Below, in pieces: positions 50,201-58,838 of a stretch of 64,000 nt of DNA (positions are counted from its first letter, which is position 1; the number at the start of each line of letters is the position of its first letter). A program made the translations under genes and the position numbers. Source of the DNA: Kazachstania africana CBS 2517 (Eukaryota > Ascomycota > Saccharomycetes > Saccharomycetales > Saccharomycetaceae); assembly GCF_000304475.1 (NCBI RefSeq), contig NC_018942.1:372001-436000 (forward strand), given 5' to 3'. The notes beneath the pieces are model-generated. The model searched no databases. It saw nothing but the letters and a program-made list of their open reading frames with translations, and was not told the origin of the DNA.

Positions 50201-50934
50201 ATGCTATTTTACAATTATTCAGTACACCTAAGGTAACCGAAGCATTAATCAGAGATATCCAGTTTATGGATATTCAGTTTTCATGGTATTTTGTTCAAAT
50301 ACTAAAATTCAATGCAGTTCGTGAATTTTCTAACGAATTGTGTGACAGAATCACATTGAGTTTCCTTGAACAACTGAAAAGTGAAGAATTGTACGATCAA
50401 GCTCTATTCGTGGGCTGTTACCTAGTTGATGATGCAGTGGCTAAACAGCAAATCGATTTATTGATATACTCCAATATTTCATCTTATTGTAAACAGTCTA
50501 GTCAAATTTACAGAGAGTTACAAATTCCAGAAAAGGTCGTATATCATGCACAAGCATTAATGAACAAGTATGATGGAGATCACTTTTCAGAAGTTCAGAA
50601 TTTATTACATGCACGCCTTTTCAAAGAAGCAGAGCGTGTTTTTACAAGTGTGGTAGGTCCGAAATTGATTTTATCATATAATCATTCAAAAAAGAATGAT
50701 GATTTGTCAAAACTACTTTCCATTCTATCACAATTTCCTCAGCAGAATATAGATAATTGGAAAACAGGTCTTGGAGTGTTTGAAGACTACGCCAAACTTG
50801 TCATGCATGATGGTGGTAATAAGGAAAAGTTTCAAGATTTTGAACAGAATTTGAAGATATTGCTAGAGAATAACAAGCATTTCAAAGCCATCCCTGCATG
50901 TTGTAATATAATGTCCAAAAAGATGAAGGGTTAG
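47203..50934 (+). CDS. NUP145: Self-cleaving nucleoporin Nup145 (Nup145N + Nup145C)
   Basis: This is a 1243-residue protein (S. cerevisiae about 1317). Residues 1-210 are an FG region with many SLFGN, GLFGN and GMFGN repeats in a Ser/Thr/Asn-rich chain. At about 435-600 is the Nup98-type autoproteolytic domain ending at HFS, which would cut between Phe585 and Ser586. The resulting Nup145N lines the pore channel. Nup145C (about 658 residues, acidic start then helical) joins the Y-shaped Nup84 complex. Position after SPC105 and before NBP35 matches YGL092W. All diagnostic residues of the autoprotease site are present. Confidence 0.97.
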   Translation: MFNRSTAGSSLFGNANTSTPTSAPALTNNTQFPQKQGTLFGNTSANLGTSTPSPSNTLFANPGSNINQQTTQTGGSSLGSKPANNNLFGNTVGQAGSAPSSGSLFGNSTSATTGGLFGKSTPTAPAVVPSNSLFGSKPTTVPASSSVGGMFGNSGINAGGSTLSSGKPTLGTSLFGSSNPSNLFGNKQSNTANSGLFGNPITAFGHQTNTMEAQMNSNPYGLNVNNVTTNVSNMPSSITENISKKTVTNSESLSVTSIPSSDTKRSFSFSSVASNNIASPPVSVVSHSSLFNDLRSRLNSGMDTSVKGIFSSSHTPWEGAEHNSSALNGSTSNDFSFTVANKNKSVKDLSSFSNSKGVTELRRLKIDSDRSAAKKLKLLSGKSVPTKEQTPESHRNEVEEGNDIKGVENTPIIVEDEKGDKEEENIEEQGQDYDEKSSLNYWCSPSPEQLVSLSIKQLTAVPNFVVGRKGYGCITFNYDVDLTPFANDIKKELFHNVIVFRTPRTVEVYPEGSIKPPVGYGLNVPATITLENVYPVDKKTKQPITDDSKIEEIQFFVRKLKGMRDMEYISYNPFGGIWTFRVDHFSVWGLVNDEDIEIDEDEVHAADREEIDMANSTEAKLLALQQKSFSESAEAVDDYDSLIVEEKQYEPDVNEEDFEALQVDPSLDISDDWVEQLRLAGSSLHSVFAQSTATIKPDADERALLFSKFNEDLEIEKKIRKERRLTSKYTFAKFDQDSSLLLKKIEKDTGTEVVRLPVKLESRLVLHKEAFDKRMKLAAIDPRKANSYPKVVKDLLKFSDVLPAIAEDPELIEIWKLCSTLFDPVELSHHITNTVTKETLTKNRRYDLLCEWLINQIKDEIHSKINGTADLLDKVFLYLMVNDIPSATKIAIDSQNGHLAILLTFLGSNDPRVRDLASLQLTTWRRTGQKVDLQISRIYQLLSGSIFEGDYAFSNMVGEFSWLAVFSLGLLYGKIDENSLENLVASELSLVEKQNNDLVYAILQLFSTPKVTEALIRDIQFMDIQFSWYFVQILKFNAVREFSNELCDRITLSFLEQLKSEELYDQALFVGCYLVDDAVAKQQIDLLIYSNISSYCKQSSQIYRELQIPEKVVYHAQALMNKYDGDHFSEVQNLLHARLFKEAERVFTSVVGPKLILSYNHSKKNDDLSKLLSILSQFPQQNIDNWKTGLGVFEDYAKLVMHDGGNKEKFQDFEQNLKILLENNKHFKAIPACCNIMSKKMKG

Positions 50935-51150
50935 CCTTTTTAGTTAAAATAAATATCTAAGTATACTACTATACAAGACAATTATAAAGTAACGTATGGT
51001 CTGCAAGTCACATTTTTTTTTTCCTATGAGGGAGATGTCCTCCGATGGGTTTGGTTTAGTCATCTAAAGTACTGGAAAAGCAAACAAAGCATTAAATTTT
51101 AAATAACAATATATATACCTTTCGTACATTTAAACCTGTTATCTGGCTTT

Positions 51151-51654
51151 TCATGCCCTCATTTTGTCAATGTCATCTTCAAGCTGCTTATTTAATGTTT
51201 CAAAAAATCCTAATTTGAATAAAAACTCAAATAATATGAAATAAGGAGCTAGAACCAAACTTTGAACCAAATTATCCAAAACGGCCGGTTTTTTATGCTC
51301 AAAAAAACCATGCCCTATGAATTGGACTACCCAACCTAACGCAAAAAGCCCCAAAGATTCTGTAATAGATATTTGCACCCAATTTTTGTCTAAGCACAGA
51401 TTGATCATCAGTAATAAGCTCGAAGCCAATAACCCCGTAGGTAGATAAAGTAGACAATAAAATGACCCATATAATACCGACATTAAATGTGTCAACGTTA
51501 CTGCCTTGTAGAGTTTTATATGATGGAGAATAGCACATCCTGAAAAGAGAATAATTGGAACGAAGATGGAGTGGATGAGGACATTTATCCTATCGCTATG
51601 ATAATATTTATAGAAGCTCAACTGAGAACGCAAATTGAATAATTCTTCAGACAT
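51151..51654 (-). CDS. MPO1: DUF962 ER membrane dioxygenase Mpo1
   Basis: This is a 167-residue protein (S. cerevisiae YGL010W about 174) with four to five hydrophobic segments. The conserved start LRSQLSFYKYYHSDRINVLIHSIFVP contains histidines in the pattern YHSDRINVLIH, and a later VQFIGHGFFEHKKPAV supplies further histidines. These are thought to bind Fe(II). Mpo1 performs alpha-oxidation of 2-hydroxy fatty acids in phytosphingosine breakdown in the ER. The gene sits between NUP145 and NBP35, which are adjacent in S. cerevisiae, so this is a local difference in gene order. Confidence 0.93.
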   Translation of the reverse strand: MSEELFNLRSQLSFYKYYHSDRINVLIHSIFVPIILFSGCAILHHIKLYKAVTLTHLMSVLYGSFYCLLYLPTGLLASSLLLMINLCLDKNWVQISITESLGLFALGWVVQFIGHGFFEHKKPAVLDNLVQSLVLAPYFILFEFLFKLGFFETLNKQLEDDIDKMRA

Positions 51655-51833
51655 TATAGAAGAATTTTACCTTGAAGGCTAAAGACAGACTGAATGTTGG
51701 TGTTCTTACAGGAAAGAAAATATTGGTTCTTGAATATATTTAAAATATATATTTTGTTGTCTATACTCCTCAATAGATTCGCGATGATCACCGCAATATG
51801 CGAATAGATATATTTACAAATAAAAGGTTCCGA

Positions 51834-52823
51834 TTAAACATCGTTAACAGCATCTCGTAACGCTTCCACCACATTTAGCACAGCCAATGATGCAGGACTA
51901 TCTGGGTATTCATCTAGAAAACTTTGACCTGAGTCACAACATTTACCAATTCTAGGATCCAACGGAACGGAACCGAGGAAATTGATACCTAGCTCTTTAC
52001 AGAGAGCTTCCCCTCCACCTGTTGTTGGTTTGAAAATTTGAGATTCATGCTTACAACCTGGACAAACAAATCCACTCATATTTTCGACAAGTCCTAATAT
52101 ATTTATCCCTGCCTTTCTGCAAAAATCAATTTCCTTCCTAACATCTAACAAAGCAACCTCCTGAGGAGTGGTAACAACCAATGCACCGTCGATACCAGAC
52201 TCATTCATGAACTTGTTTACGGAAATATGCTCATCGGAAGTGCCTGGCGGAGTGTCAATAATCAAATAATCTAATTCATCCCAGTCGACATCCTTTAAAA
52301 ACTTCTTTATTAAAGCATTCTTCTTAGAACCTCGCCATATGATGGCGGAATCATCTTCTGGCAACATAAATTGGATTGACATGGTAGCTAAGTTATCAGC
52401 GACATAAACAGGCGACCAACCGAAATTAGATTCATGAATTACTTCATCCACACAACCTAACATATGTGGTAAAGAAGGCCCACAAATATCCAGATCCATA
52501 GCGCCAACCTGTAGGTCTTCATCAGCCGATAAAGCCCAACTTAACATCGAAGTGAAAGTAGACTTTCCGACACCACCTTTACCAGACAAAACAAGAATCT
52601 TGTGTTTAATCCCACTCAAGTTTTCTGTGATCAAAGGAATATCTGGATCAGGTCCTTTGGGTAAACTCTCACAAATCTCCTTGTTGGCACAACCGTCACA
52701 GGCATCTGCTTTACCGGCCATTTCTGACTCAGGCCCTGGACAGTGTTCTGGCTCAGGCTCTTTCAACTCATACTCTGAGGGTAAGATTTGTTCCTTAACT
52801 AGCGATGTAACCTCTGTAGTCAT
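51834..52823 (-). CDS. NBP35: Cytosolic Fe-S cluster scaffold Nbp35
   Basis: This is a 329-residue protein (S. cerevisiae about 328). The N-terminal ferredoxin-like cluster site has Cys28, Cys42, Cys45 and Cys51 (C-x13-C-x2-C-x5-C). A P-loop of deviant Walker type, [11 protein letters not shown], follows near 75-85. The C-terminal CPGC bridging-cluster motif is in [11 protein letters not shown]. Nbp35 with Cfd1 forms the CIA scaffold that builds Fe-S clusters for cytosolic and nuclear proteins, including DNA polymerases and Rli1. It is divergent from LIF1, as in YGL091C-YGL090W. All cluster ligands are present. Confidence 0.98.
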   Translation of the reverse strand: MTTEVTSLVKEQILPSEYELKEPEPEHCPGPESEMAGKADACDGCANKEICESLPKGPDPDIPLITENLSGIKHKILVLSGKGGVGKSTFTSMLSWALSADEDLQVGAMDLDICGPSLPHMLGCVDEVIHESNFGWSPVYVADNLATMSIQFMLPEDDSAIIWRGSKKNALIKKFLKDVDWDELDYLIIDTPPGTSDEHISVNKFMNESGIDGALVVTTPQEVALLDVRKEIDFCRKAGINILGLVENMSGFVCPGCKHESQIFKPTTGGGEALCKELGINFLGSVPLDPRIGKCCDSGQSFLDEYPDSPASLAVLNVVEALRDAVNDV

Positions 52824-53385
52824 CTTTAATATACTTGATTATGAATTTTTATCCTTCAATAAATGTATTCCATGAAACTAATTTATACATTTGCAAACCT
52901 GAATTGATTATTAATTGGTTTCTTTTTTGCTCATCGCAGATGCTGTCCGACCGATCTCCGGTTCCTCATACTAGAAAACCCGGACAGAATATTGATTATG
53001 AGGTAAAATTTGGTTTATAATGATGTCTGATTGACAAGAGCATCTCATTTTGATGGCTCTCAAGTTCACTATGGACATATCTATTAGCTTCAGTTTATGC
53101 TGATATATGGTTGCACTTCTTTCATCAATTGACCGCCGCCTTTTTTTGCCACTCTACAATGACTGGGAATGGCTTCATCTATATTCCGAACATCTTTCTC
53201 ACATCGGTTGAATACACTCTATTAGCTATAGAAAACTGGAAAACTGAATCGTAACGTCTTCGAATCATCCCAGATGAAAATATCCACATTGGTCATTGAT
53301 ATTACAGGTTTGATACAGTGAAAAGAAGACTTTCTATTAAGGTAAGGCCACGATTGAAACCTTAAATTTGGAATTCTAAAAAGAC
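52824..53385. other. Divergent NBP35-LIF1 promoter region
   Basis: No gene was recognised. A short frame near 52835-53020 is unsupported. The GC content is higher near 52940-52985. Confidence 0.5.
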
Positions 53386-54537
53386 ATGCTGGAGTTTGTG
53401 AGTTGTTTACGTATTAGCGGTTCAAGAGGAACTGAAGAAAACGATGAAGTTTGCATCTGCAATGCTATGTTAGTTTCAGATACATTGCCAGGTAGCGTGA
53501 AATCTCTTGATGATTTGACAATTGACCAAATTATGATGAGCGAGGGCACTGAGATCTTTGAAGCTGAAAAGCTTAATCAATCTGATTTACAAATATTCAC
53601 AAGTTCCTCAGGTACTGGTGATGAAGACACATATAAGAGGTGCATATGGTATGAGTTATTAAGGACATTGACCTGCCATAAATTATACATAAAGGACCTC
53701 GAATCAAGAGTAAAATATACAGCATGGACGATACGAAAGGTATCTGATGAAAGCTGGAAAGTTGTAATGGAATTAGAATCTGGTGCTATTGTCAAGAAGA
53801 TTGCTCAATTTTCATTAACCTCCGTTAAAACTGGAGAGATGGATCTTTTCAAATTATCATTGAATTTATTTGAAAATAATTGCAAATCCAATGACAGGTA
53901 TTATAGTCTTGGTGAAAAATACAATAACTTATATGACAGATTGAAACTTATGGAGGAAGAACGCACCATCTTGGATAATGTGCTTGAAGAAAGGGATAAA
54001 AGTGCCAGATTGATAACAGTTGGTTTATTAAATGAAAAGAAGAAAAAAATATTGCAGTTACAAGAAATACTAAAGAGACATAACATTATCGATGACGCAA
54101 TGGAAAATATACCTGACTTAGAAGCCGTAAACAAAAATGTTGTACAAGCCGTATCCCATTTGAATTCTCCAGGTAGGAGGAAAAGAGCGAGTACAACACA
54201 AAGTAAGCAATCTATCCCTTCAAAAAAGAGACGAAGAAATCAAATAAATGAAGAACAACTAATTAAACAGGAGGCAGGTTCAATCAACGATTTTGATGAC
54301 TTTAAATTTTACGGTATAGGGAACTCACAATTAAGAGACTCCATTTCGAGTCCCAATAAAGTCCGACTAGATGGGCAAGATAAACCTGTTGAAGTTAAGC
54401 AGGAAAGCTCCGAAACTAAAGTAGAACTTACACCTGTTAGCAATACATCCACAAAACATACCGAAAAGACTTCAAGTGTATCTGAAACGGATACCGATAT
54501 CGAAAGTCAGGAATCGACTCAGGAGGAAACAGAATAG
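53386..54537 (+). CDS. LIF1: Lif1, XRCC4-like DNA ligase IV partner
   Basis: This is a 383-residue protein (S. cerevisiae about 421). It has an XRCC4-like beta head (1-165), then a coiled-coil stalk (about 165-250, LKLMEEERTILDNVLEERDKSARLITVGLL). A basic nuclear-localisation-type patch (SKKRRRNQ, PGRRKRAS near 260-290) and an acidic Ser/Glu-rich tail follow. Lif1 stabilises DNA ligase IV (Dnl4) and brings it to breaks with Nej1 in non-homologous end joining. Position between NBP35 and the alpha-factor gene matches YGL090W. Sequence is fast-evolving, as usual for this family; synteny and architecture carry the call. Confidence 0.88.
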   Translation: MLEFVSCLRISGSRGTEENDEVCICNAMLVSDTLPGSVKSLDDLTIDQIMMSEGTEIFEAEKLNQSDLQIFTSSSGTGDEDTYKRCIWYELLRTLTCHKLYIKDLESRVKYTAWTIRKVSDESWKVVMELESGAIVKKIAQFSLTSVKTGEMDLFKLSLNLFENNCKSNDRYYSLGEKYNNLYDRLKLMEEERTILDNVLEERDKSARLITVGLLNEKKKKILQLQEILKRHNIIDDAMENIPDLEAVNKNVVQAVSHLNSPGRRKRASTTQSKQSIPSKKRRRNQINEEQLIKQEAGSINDFDDFKFYGIGNSQLRDSISSPNKVRLDGQDKPVEVKQESSETKVELTPVSNTSTKHTEKTSSVSETDTDIESQESTQEETE

Positions 54538-54742
54538 ATACTCAATGCATATACTATCCCAGATGTTCTAGTATTGACTGTTTAAGGTATGAAGAAATTT
54601 TAAAAAGAAATAGCTAAGTCATTCACAATATTTACAATAGGTTAAAAAGTTATAAAGAATTTTAAAGATATAAAGAATTAAAATTGAAGGTCAGAAATAA
54701 AATTTTATTTGTCGAGTTTTGGAATAGTTCATTGTAACAGGT

Positions 54743-55234
54743 TTAAATGTACATTGGTTGACCTGGAGAAATGCTCAACCAGTGCCATGCATCAGCATCG
54801 GCGTCAGCATCAGCATTAGCATCTCTCTTGATGTACATTGGTTGACCTGGAGAAATGCTCAACCAGTGCCAAGCATCAGCATCGGCGTCAGCATCAGCAT
54901 TAGCATCTCTCTTGATGTACATTGGTTGACCTGGAGAAATGCTTAACCAGTGCCAAGCATTAGCGTCAGCTTCTCTCTTGCTTAAAGCGGCTTCCGTGTT
55001 TTCATTCATAGCTTGGGTTAGAATGGTAGAGTTTAAAAATAATAAACCACTATTGGTACTGTTTGAAACGGGTAAAATGGAAATGTCGTCATCGCCTTTT
55101 AAGTCTAAGTAACCAATAAGGGCTTCAGAAGGAATAGCTAAATTTTCTTGTTCAGTTTCAGTTACATTAACTGGAGCAGCCATGACCGAGGAGGAAACGA
55201 AAGCAGCGGTAGATAGGATAGTTGAGAACTTCAT
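54743..55234 (-). CDS. MF(ALPHA)2: Mating pheromone alpha-factor precursor, three peptide copies
   Basis: The ATG at 55232-55234 (the upstream TTG is ignored) gives 163 residues. There is a signal peptide (about 1-20, ending VMAAP), then a pro-region with sequons NVT, NST and NST, then KR-EADANA. Three identical peptides WHWLSISPGQPMYI follow, separated by KR and six X-Ala dipeptides. Kex2, Kex1 and Ste13 would cut at these sites in the Golgi. The peptide is of the WHWL...GQPMY family but ends in an extra Ile in every copy, including the last before the stop. Two alpha1-Mcm1 sites lie upstream. Position matches YGL089C (MF-alpha2); duplication makes the paralogue name partly arbitrary. Confidence 0.97.
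   Translation of the reverse strand: MKFSTILSTAAFVSSSVMAAPVNVTETEQENLAIPSEALIGYLDLKGDDDISILPVSNSTNSGLLFLNSTILTQAMNENTEAALSKREADANAWHWLSISPGQPMYIKRDANADADADADAWHWLSISPGQPMYIKRDANADADADADAWHWLSISPGQPMYI
54746..54955 (-). repeat. 84-bp tandem repeats encoding alpha-factor and spacer
   Basis: The peptide copies are at 54746-54787, 54830-54871 and 54914-54955, with 42-base spacers between. The DNA is nearly identical between units, differing at a few third positions (for example GCCATGCAT against GCCAAGCAT), which suggests ongoing homogenisation. Confidence 0.95.
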
Positions 55235-55502
55235 ACTTATTTGCAATTGGATTGGTTGTTATGGTTTTATTTGATGGTTTTTATTATTGAACAAGGTAAC
55301 TATATTGCTTAATTCATGAATCTTTCTTGGTTTTTATATGTTTTGATCAATATTTTCAAATTGGTTTTCAACCACTGTTAAAGAGTTTGATGTGATACTA
55401 TTTTGCAACTAGCTCAATATGTTACATTACCTCTAATCTTAATAAGTTTCAAAATATAGTATCTAATTTTCGATGCTCTTAGAAATATTTGAATGCAAGC
55501 GT

Positions 55503-55528
55503 CTGTCATTGATCGCTCAATTAGGAAA
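55503..55528 (-). promoter_or_regulatory. Alpha1-Mcm1 (P'Q) site 1 upstream of MF-alpha
   Basis: On the gene strand it reads TTTCCTAATTG, six bases, then TCAATGACAG: the P-box for Mcm1 next to the Q-box for MAT-alpha1. It lies about 270 bases before the ATG. Confidence 0.88.
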
Positions 55529-55590
55529 GTATGTCACTTCAAAGATGCAACCTGAAAAAAAAACACTGTCATTTCTGCACTAGCAACAAT

Positions 55591-55616
55591 GGTCATTGAT
55601 GAGTGGATTAGGATAT
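55591..55616 (-). promoter_or_regulatory. Alpha1-Mcm1 (P'Q) site 2 upstream of MF-alpha
   Basis: On the gene strand ATATCCTAATCC is followed by TCAATGACC, the same arrangement with weaker P-box symmetry, about 360 bases before the ATG. Confidence 0.75.
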
Positions 55617-55906
55617 GTTTGAAGTCCAATGTTCCTTTTTGGTCGATCTATGAGTTCGGCTTTCCTATTTTGTCGAGCAGTATGCCAATTAGTTCAAGTC
55701 TTAGCTTCCAAAATAGTCACAACATGATGATCTTGCTTATTTGATACTCAGTTGATACCTCAAATACTTCCAAGTGATTGCATTAAAAAAAATCTATATA
55801 CTATTTGATATTATAGGTGATAATGTAAAATAGTGCTTTTCAATGGTCTTGAAAAAAATTGAAAAAAATTGAAAATATAGTCAGCCAACGCAATAGCTAG
55901 GTTTAA

Positions 55907-56422
55907 TCAGAAAGTAGTGCCTTCCTTAGGTTGTGGAAGCTTCTTGTTAGCAGGAAGAGCCATTTCTTTTCTTAGTTCAAGTAACACAGTTTGCATAGTG
56001 TACGATCTTTTCCAATCACGAAGAGTATGGAACTCTTTTTCCTTAATCTCACCAGTCTTGTCATCAATACAGGGGAGATTAACCTTTGAGACAAATTTTA
56101 CCTTTGGTGGTTCATCCGGATAGTTTGGTCCACACACAATCTCTAATGAATATATTCTATTTTCATGATTGCTATGAGGGGGGCCTAAGATAGTACCGTT
56201 CCAATTTGTCATTGTGATATCGTCGCTATCCGCTAGCCCATAGCTACAGGACTCTGGACCAAATCCTTTCTCTCCCTTTTCTAGCTCTTCTAATAGTCTA
56301 AAACTTCTTGGTCTGCAAGCAATGTAAAAATACGTATGTTAGTAACCCATTCCAGTATAAATCTCCGAAGTGTCGTCTGATGGTGTCATTTGACAATTTC
56401 AACCAACATACATCTTTGACAT
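55907..56422 (-). CDS. MMS2: Ubiquitin E2 variant Mms2, with a 5' intron
   Basis: Exon 1 is 56412-56422 (11 bases, ATGTCAAAGAT) and exon 2 is 55907-56312, with an intron between. The spliced protein is 138 residues (S. cerevisiae 137), starting MSKIPRSFRLLEELEKGEKGF. It keeps the UEV core WNGTILGPPHSNHENRIYSL and GPNYPDEPPKVKFVSK. The usual E2 active cysteine is absent, as expected for a UEV. Mms2 pairs with Ubc13 to make Lys63-linked chains on PCNA with Rad5 in error-free damage tolerance. Without splicing, the frame would start at an internal Met and lose 37 residues. Position matches YGL087C, whose intron is at the same place, from memory. Confidence 0.96.
56313..56411 (-). other. MMS2: Intron of MMS2 (99 nt)
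   Basis: The donor GTATGT starts at 56411, the perfect TACTAAC branch site is at 56338-56344 and the acceptor TTGCAG ends at 56313. Joining gives ATA (Ile) at codon 4 and restores the conserved N-terminal helix. Confidence 0.95.
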
Positions 56423-56621
56423 TTGATATATACACTTAATATGCGCCTTTCAGGGACTTATTAACACTTTTTGAATTAATGCTGAGTAAGATCTAAGATC
56501 CTTCTATATCAATGAAGTTTTCCACTATTAAAAATTTTATCCGTTAGCGAATTTTGTTTACTTAGAGATATTCAAAGGCATCCATCAATATCAACAATTT
56601 TAATAGCAAAACAGCACTGAT

Positions 56622-58691
56622 ATGAGCGTGAGCGGAGGATCCTCACCATTTTTGGAAACACCATTAGAGGCCACAAGTGATAAAGGTATACATCTTGAAG
56701 ATAGTCCCGTGCGTGTCGGAAAGAACAACCACGTAGATACAATTGAAGCTAAAGATAGACAAATTATTTCACTTGAGTACAAGTTAAACACGTTACAAAA
56801 TGAATTTGAATTAGAACGATTACAAACACAGAGACAGTGCAATACGCTTGATAAGCAGTACCGTTCCGCGGTGGATGAATTGGAAAAAGCCTTGGATGAT
56901 ACCAAATTTTTACATGAATCTAACAGTAAATTACAAGAAGAGCTTTCTGTCGTCAAAGATCAACTGAATTCAACGGAACTGGAAAAGGACAAAATTATCA
57001 ATGGACTGCAATTCAAGATACGCGCAATTGAGCAGGAATTGAGCGATTCTCGATTGAATCAGGACTCTGAACGATCTAAACTGACCAATGAAGTCGAAAC
57101 TTGTAAGATAGAAAATGAGAATTCACAGGCATTGCTGGCAAAGTATGAAGAGGAACTTCAGAAACAATCGAGTGAATTGAAAAACCTGATCAAATCGAAC
57201 AATGAAAAAGATATAGAGATTTCAGAATTAAAGACGACAAAAATAGTGAATTCGCACCCAAATTACTCTACAGAGGATTTACAAGAGTTAGCCACCATGA
57301 ATAGAATGTTTCAAGATCAGATGAAATACGTGAAAGAGCTGGAAGAGGCAAATATAAAGCAGGCTAATGAGCTGAAAAGGTTAAGAAATTTAAATGATTC
57401 TTCACAATTTTGGAAGTCTGAAAACGAAAAATTACAAAGCAAACTACAGGATTTGGAAATATTAGAGAATAATATTCAGGAATTACAAGTCGAAAACATT
57501 GATTTGAAGTCCAAACTAACTTCAATGAACATATTTGATGACCAAAACGATAAACCAGAAAATATTATTAATGATTGGCAACTGACGAAGAAAGAAAATT
57601 TGATATTAACTGATGAGAATTCGAAATTGAAATTGAGCGTGAATAATTTGAAACTTTTGAATGAGGAACTAGCAATGGAAAGAAATCAATTGTTGGATTT
57701 GAACAAAAATTATGAAAGTAGTTTGATTAATTTGAAAAAACTGAACCACGAATTAGACCAACAAAGACTTCTATCTTTCGAAGAGTGCAAATTATTGAGA
57801 AAACAACTAGACGATGTTAATGAAGTTGTCACTAGCGATAATGAAGGTCGTACAAAGGAGATGCAATCACATAAAGAATTAGAAACATTGATAGATGACT
57901 ATAAGAATAAGACTGATGATCTAACGAATGAATTGAAACATATAAATGAGCAATTGCTCAATTCACAAAAAGAACAGCAGAATCAATTAACGAAGAAGAG
58001 GAAAACAAACGACTACAATGGCCTAAGTTACTACTCACAAAGAATGAATGAATTACAATTAGAGAATGTCGAATTGAAAAGAAACTTGCAAAAATACCAA
58101 AATTTAAATAAGTTGCTCGAGGAAAAGACCAAAAAACTTATATCTCTCAAAGAAAAGAAGATTAGAATATTACAACTACGTGATAATCCTTTAGCGAATG
58201 ACCAATTTATCAAGAAAAAGCAGATAACGTTACTTCAAAATGAGAATAAAGATTTAATGGAACAAATAAAGGATTCTGCTAGCGATGTAAGGACAGTCCC
58301 ATTTTCTGTATATGAGTCACTCAGCTTTGAATTGAAGCAACAAGAAAACGAAATATTTAAAGTCAATAAAAAATCTGTCAGATTAAAAGAGATGTTTAAT
58401 AAGAAATCCCTAGAATTTATTGATGTGGTTAATTCTATACTAGGTTTTAGACTAGAATTTCAACAGGATAACAAAGTAAAAATATACTCATGTTTCAAAC
58501 CAGATAAATTCTTAGTAGTAGATTTAGTAAAAAATACATTGGTATCCAATTTAAATTTGCATAACTGGGACGAACTACTAAAGTTGTGGATCGAAGAGAG
58601 AGGCCAAATTCCATGTTTCTTGGCCACAGTGACGTTACAACTCTGGGAGCAATTGAACAGTGAAAAAAATGTAGAACTAACGAGCATATAG
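56622..58691 (+). CDS. MAD1: Spindle checkpoint protein Mad1
   Basis: This is a 689-residue protein (S. cerevisiae about 749), coiled coil for nearly its whole length (about 45-590). A C-terminal RWD-like domain (about 600-689) ends LWEQLNSEKN. An RLK motif at residues 587-589 (SVRLKEMFNKKS) matches the Bub1-binding site of the family. Mad1 holds Mad2 at unattached kinetochores and nuclear pores and catalyses its conversion to the closed form that inhibits Cdc20. It is divergent from MMS2 with about 200 bases between, as in YGL087C-YGL086W. Together with SPC105 in the same block, it supplies the checkpoint platform and effector. Confidence 0.95.
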   Translation: MSVSGGSSPFLETPLEATSDKGIHLEDSPVRVGKNNHVDTIEAKDRQIISLEYKLNTLQNEFELERLQTQRQCNTLDKQYRSAVDELEKALDDTKFLHESNSKLQEELSVVKDQLNSTELEKDKIINGLQFKIRAIEQELSDSRLNQDSERSKLTNEVETCKIENENSQALLAKYEEELQKQSSELKNLIKSNNEKDIEISELKTTKIVNSHPNYSTEDLQELATMNRMFQDQMKYVKELEEANIKQANELKRLRNLNDSSQFWKSENEKLQSKLQDLEILENNIQELQVENIDLKSKLTSMNIFDDQNDKPENIINDWQLTKKENLILTDENSKLKLSVNNLKLLNEELAMERNQLLDLNKNYESSLINLKKLNHELDQQRLLSFEECKLLRKQLDDVNEVVTSDNEGRTKEMQSHKELETLIDDYKNKTDDLTNELKHINEQLLNSQKEQQNQLTKKRKTNDYNGLSYYSQRMNELQLENVELKRNLQKYQNLNKLLEEKTKKLISLKEKKIRILQLRDNPLANDQFIKKKQITLLQNENKDLMEQIKDSASDVRTVPFSVYESLSFELKQQENEIFKVNKKSVRLKEMFNKKSLEFIDVVNSILGFRLEFQQDNKVKIYSCFKPDKFLVVDLVKNTLVSNLNLHNWDELLKLWIEERGQIPCFLATVTLQLWEQLNSEKNVELTSI

Positions 58692-58838
58692 AACATTTAG
58701 TATATTATATAAATGTAACTTACTATTATTGTGGAACTACAATTTTTCAGAATATCGCCTTGACCTGAAAAAGTACGCTATATGATGAATACATAAAAAG
58801 GTACATGGACTATAAAAGTGAACAAATAACATTACTCA

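Larger units (their letters stand above)
55235..55906. other. MF-alpha / MMS2 intergenic region
   Basis: It holds the two P'Q sites. The interval nearer MMS2 is AT-rich with the repeated string AAAAAAATTGAAAAAAATTG near 55853. The syntenic place in S. cerevisiae carries snR10; no H/ACA structure could be supported here. Confidence 0.5.

Noticed and set aside
55620..55900. Possible snR10 H/ACA snoRNA, which occupies this place in S. cerevisiae
   Set aside because: No two-hairpin fold with an H box and a terminal ACA could be seen, and much of the interval nearer MF-alpha is explained by two P'Q sites.
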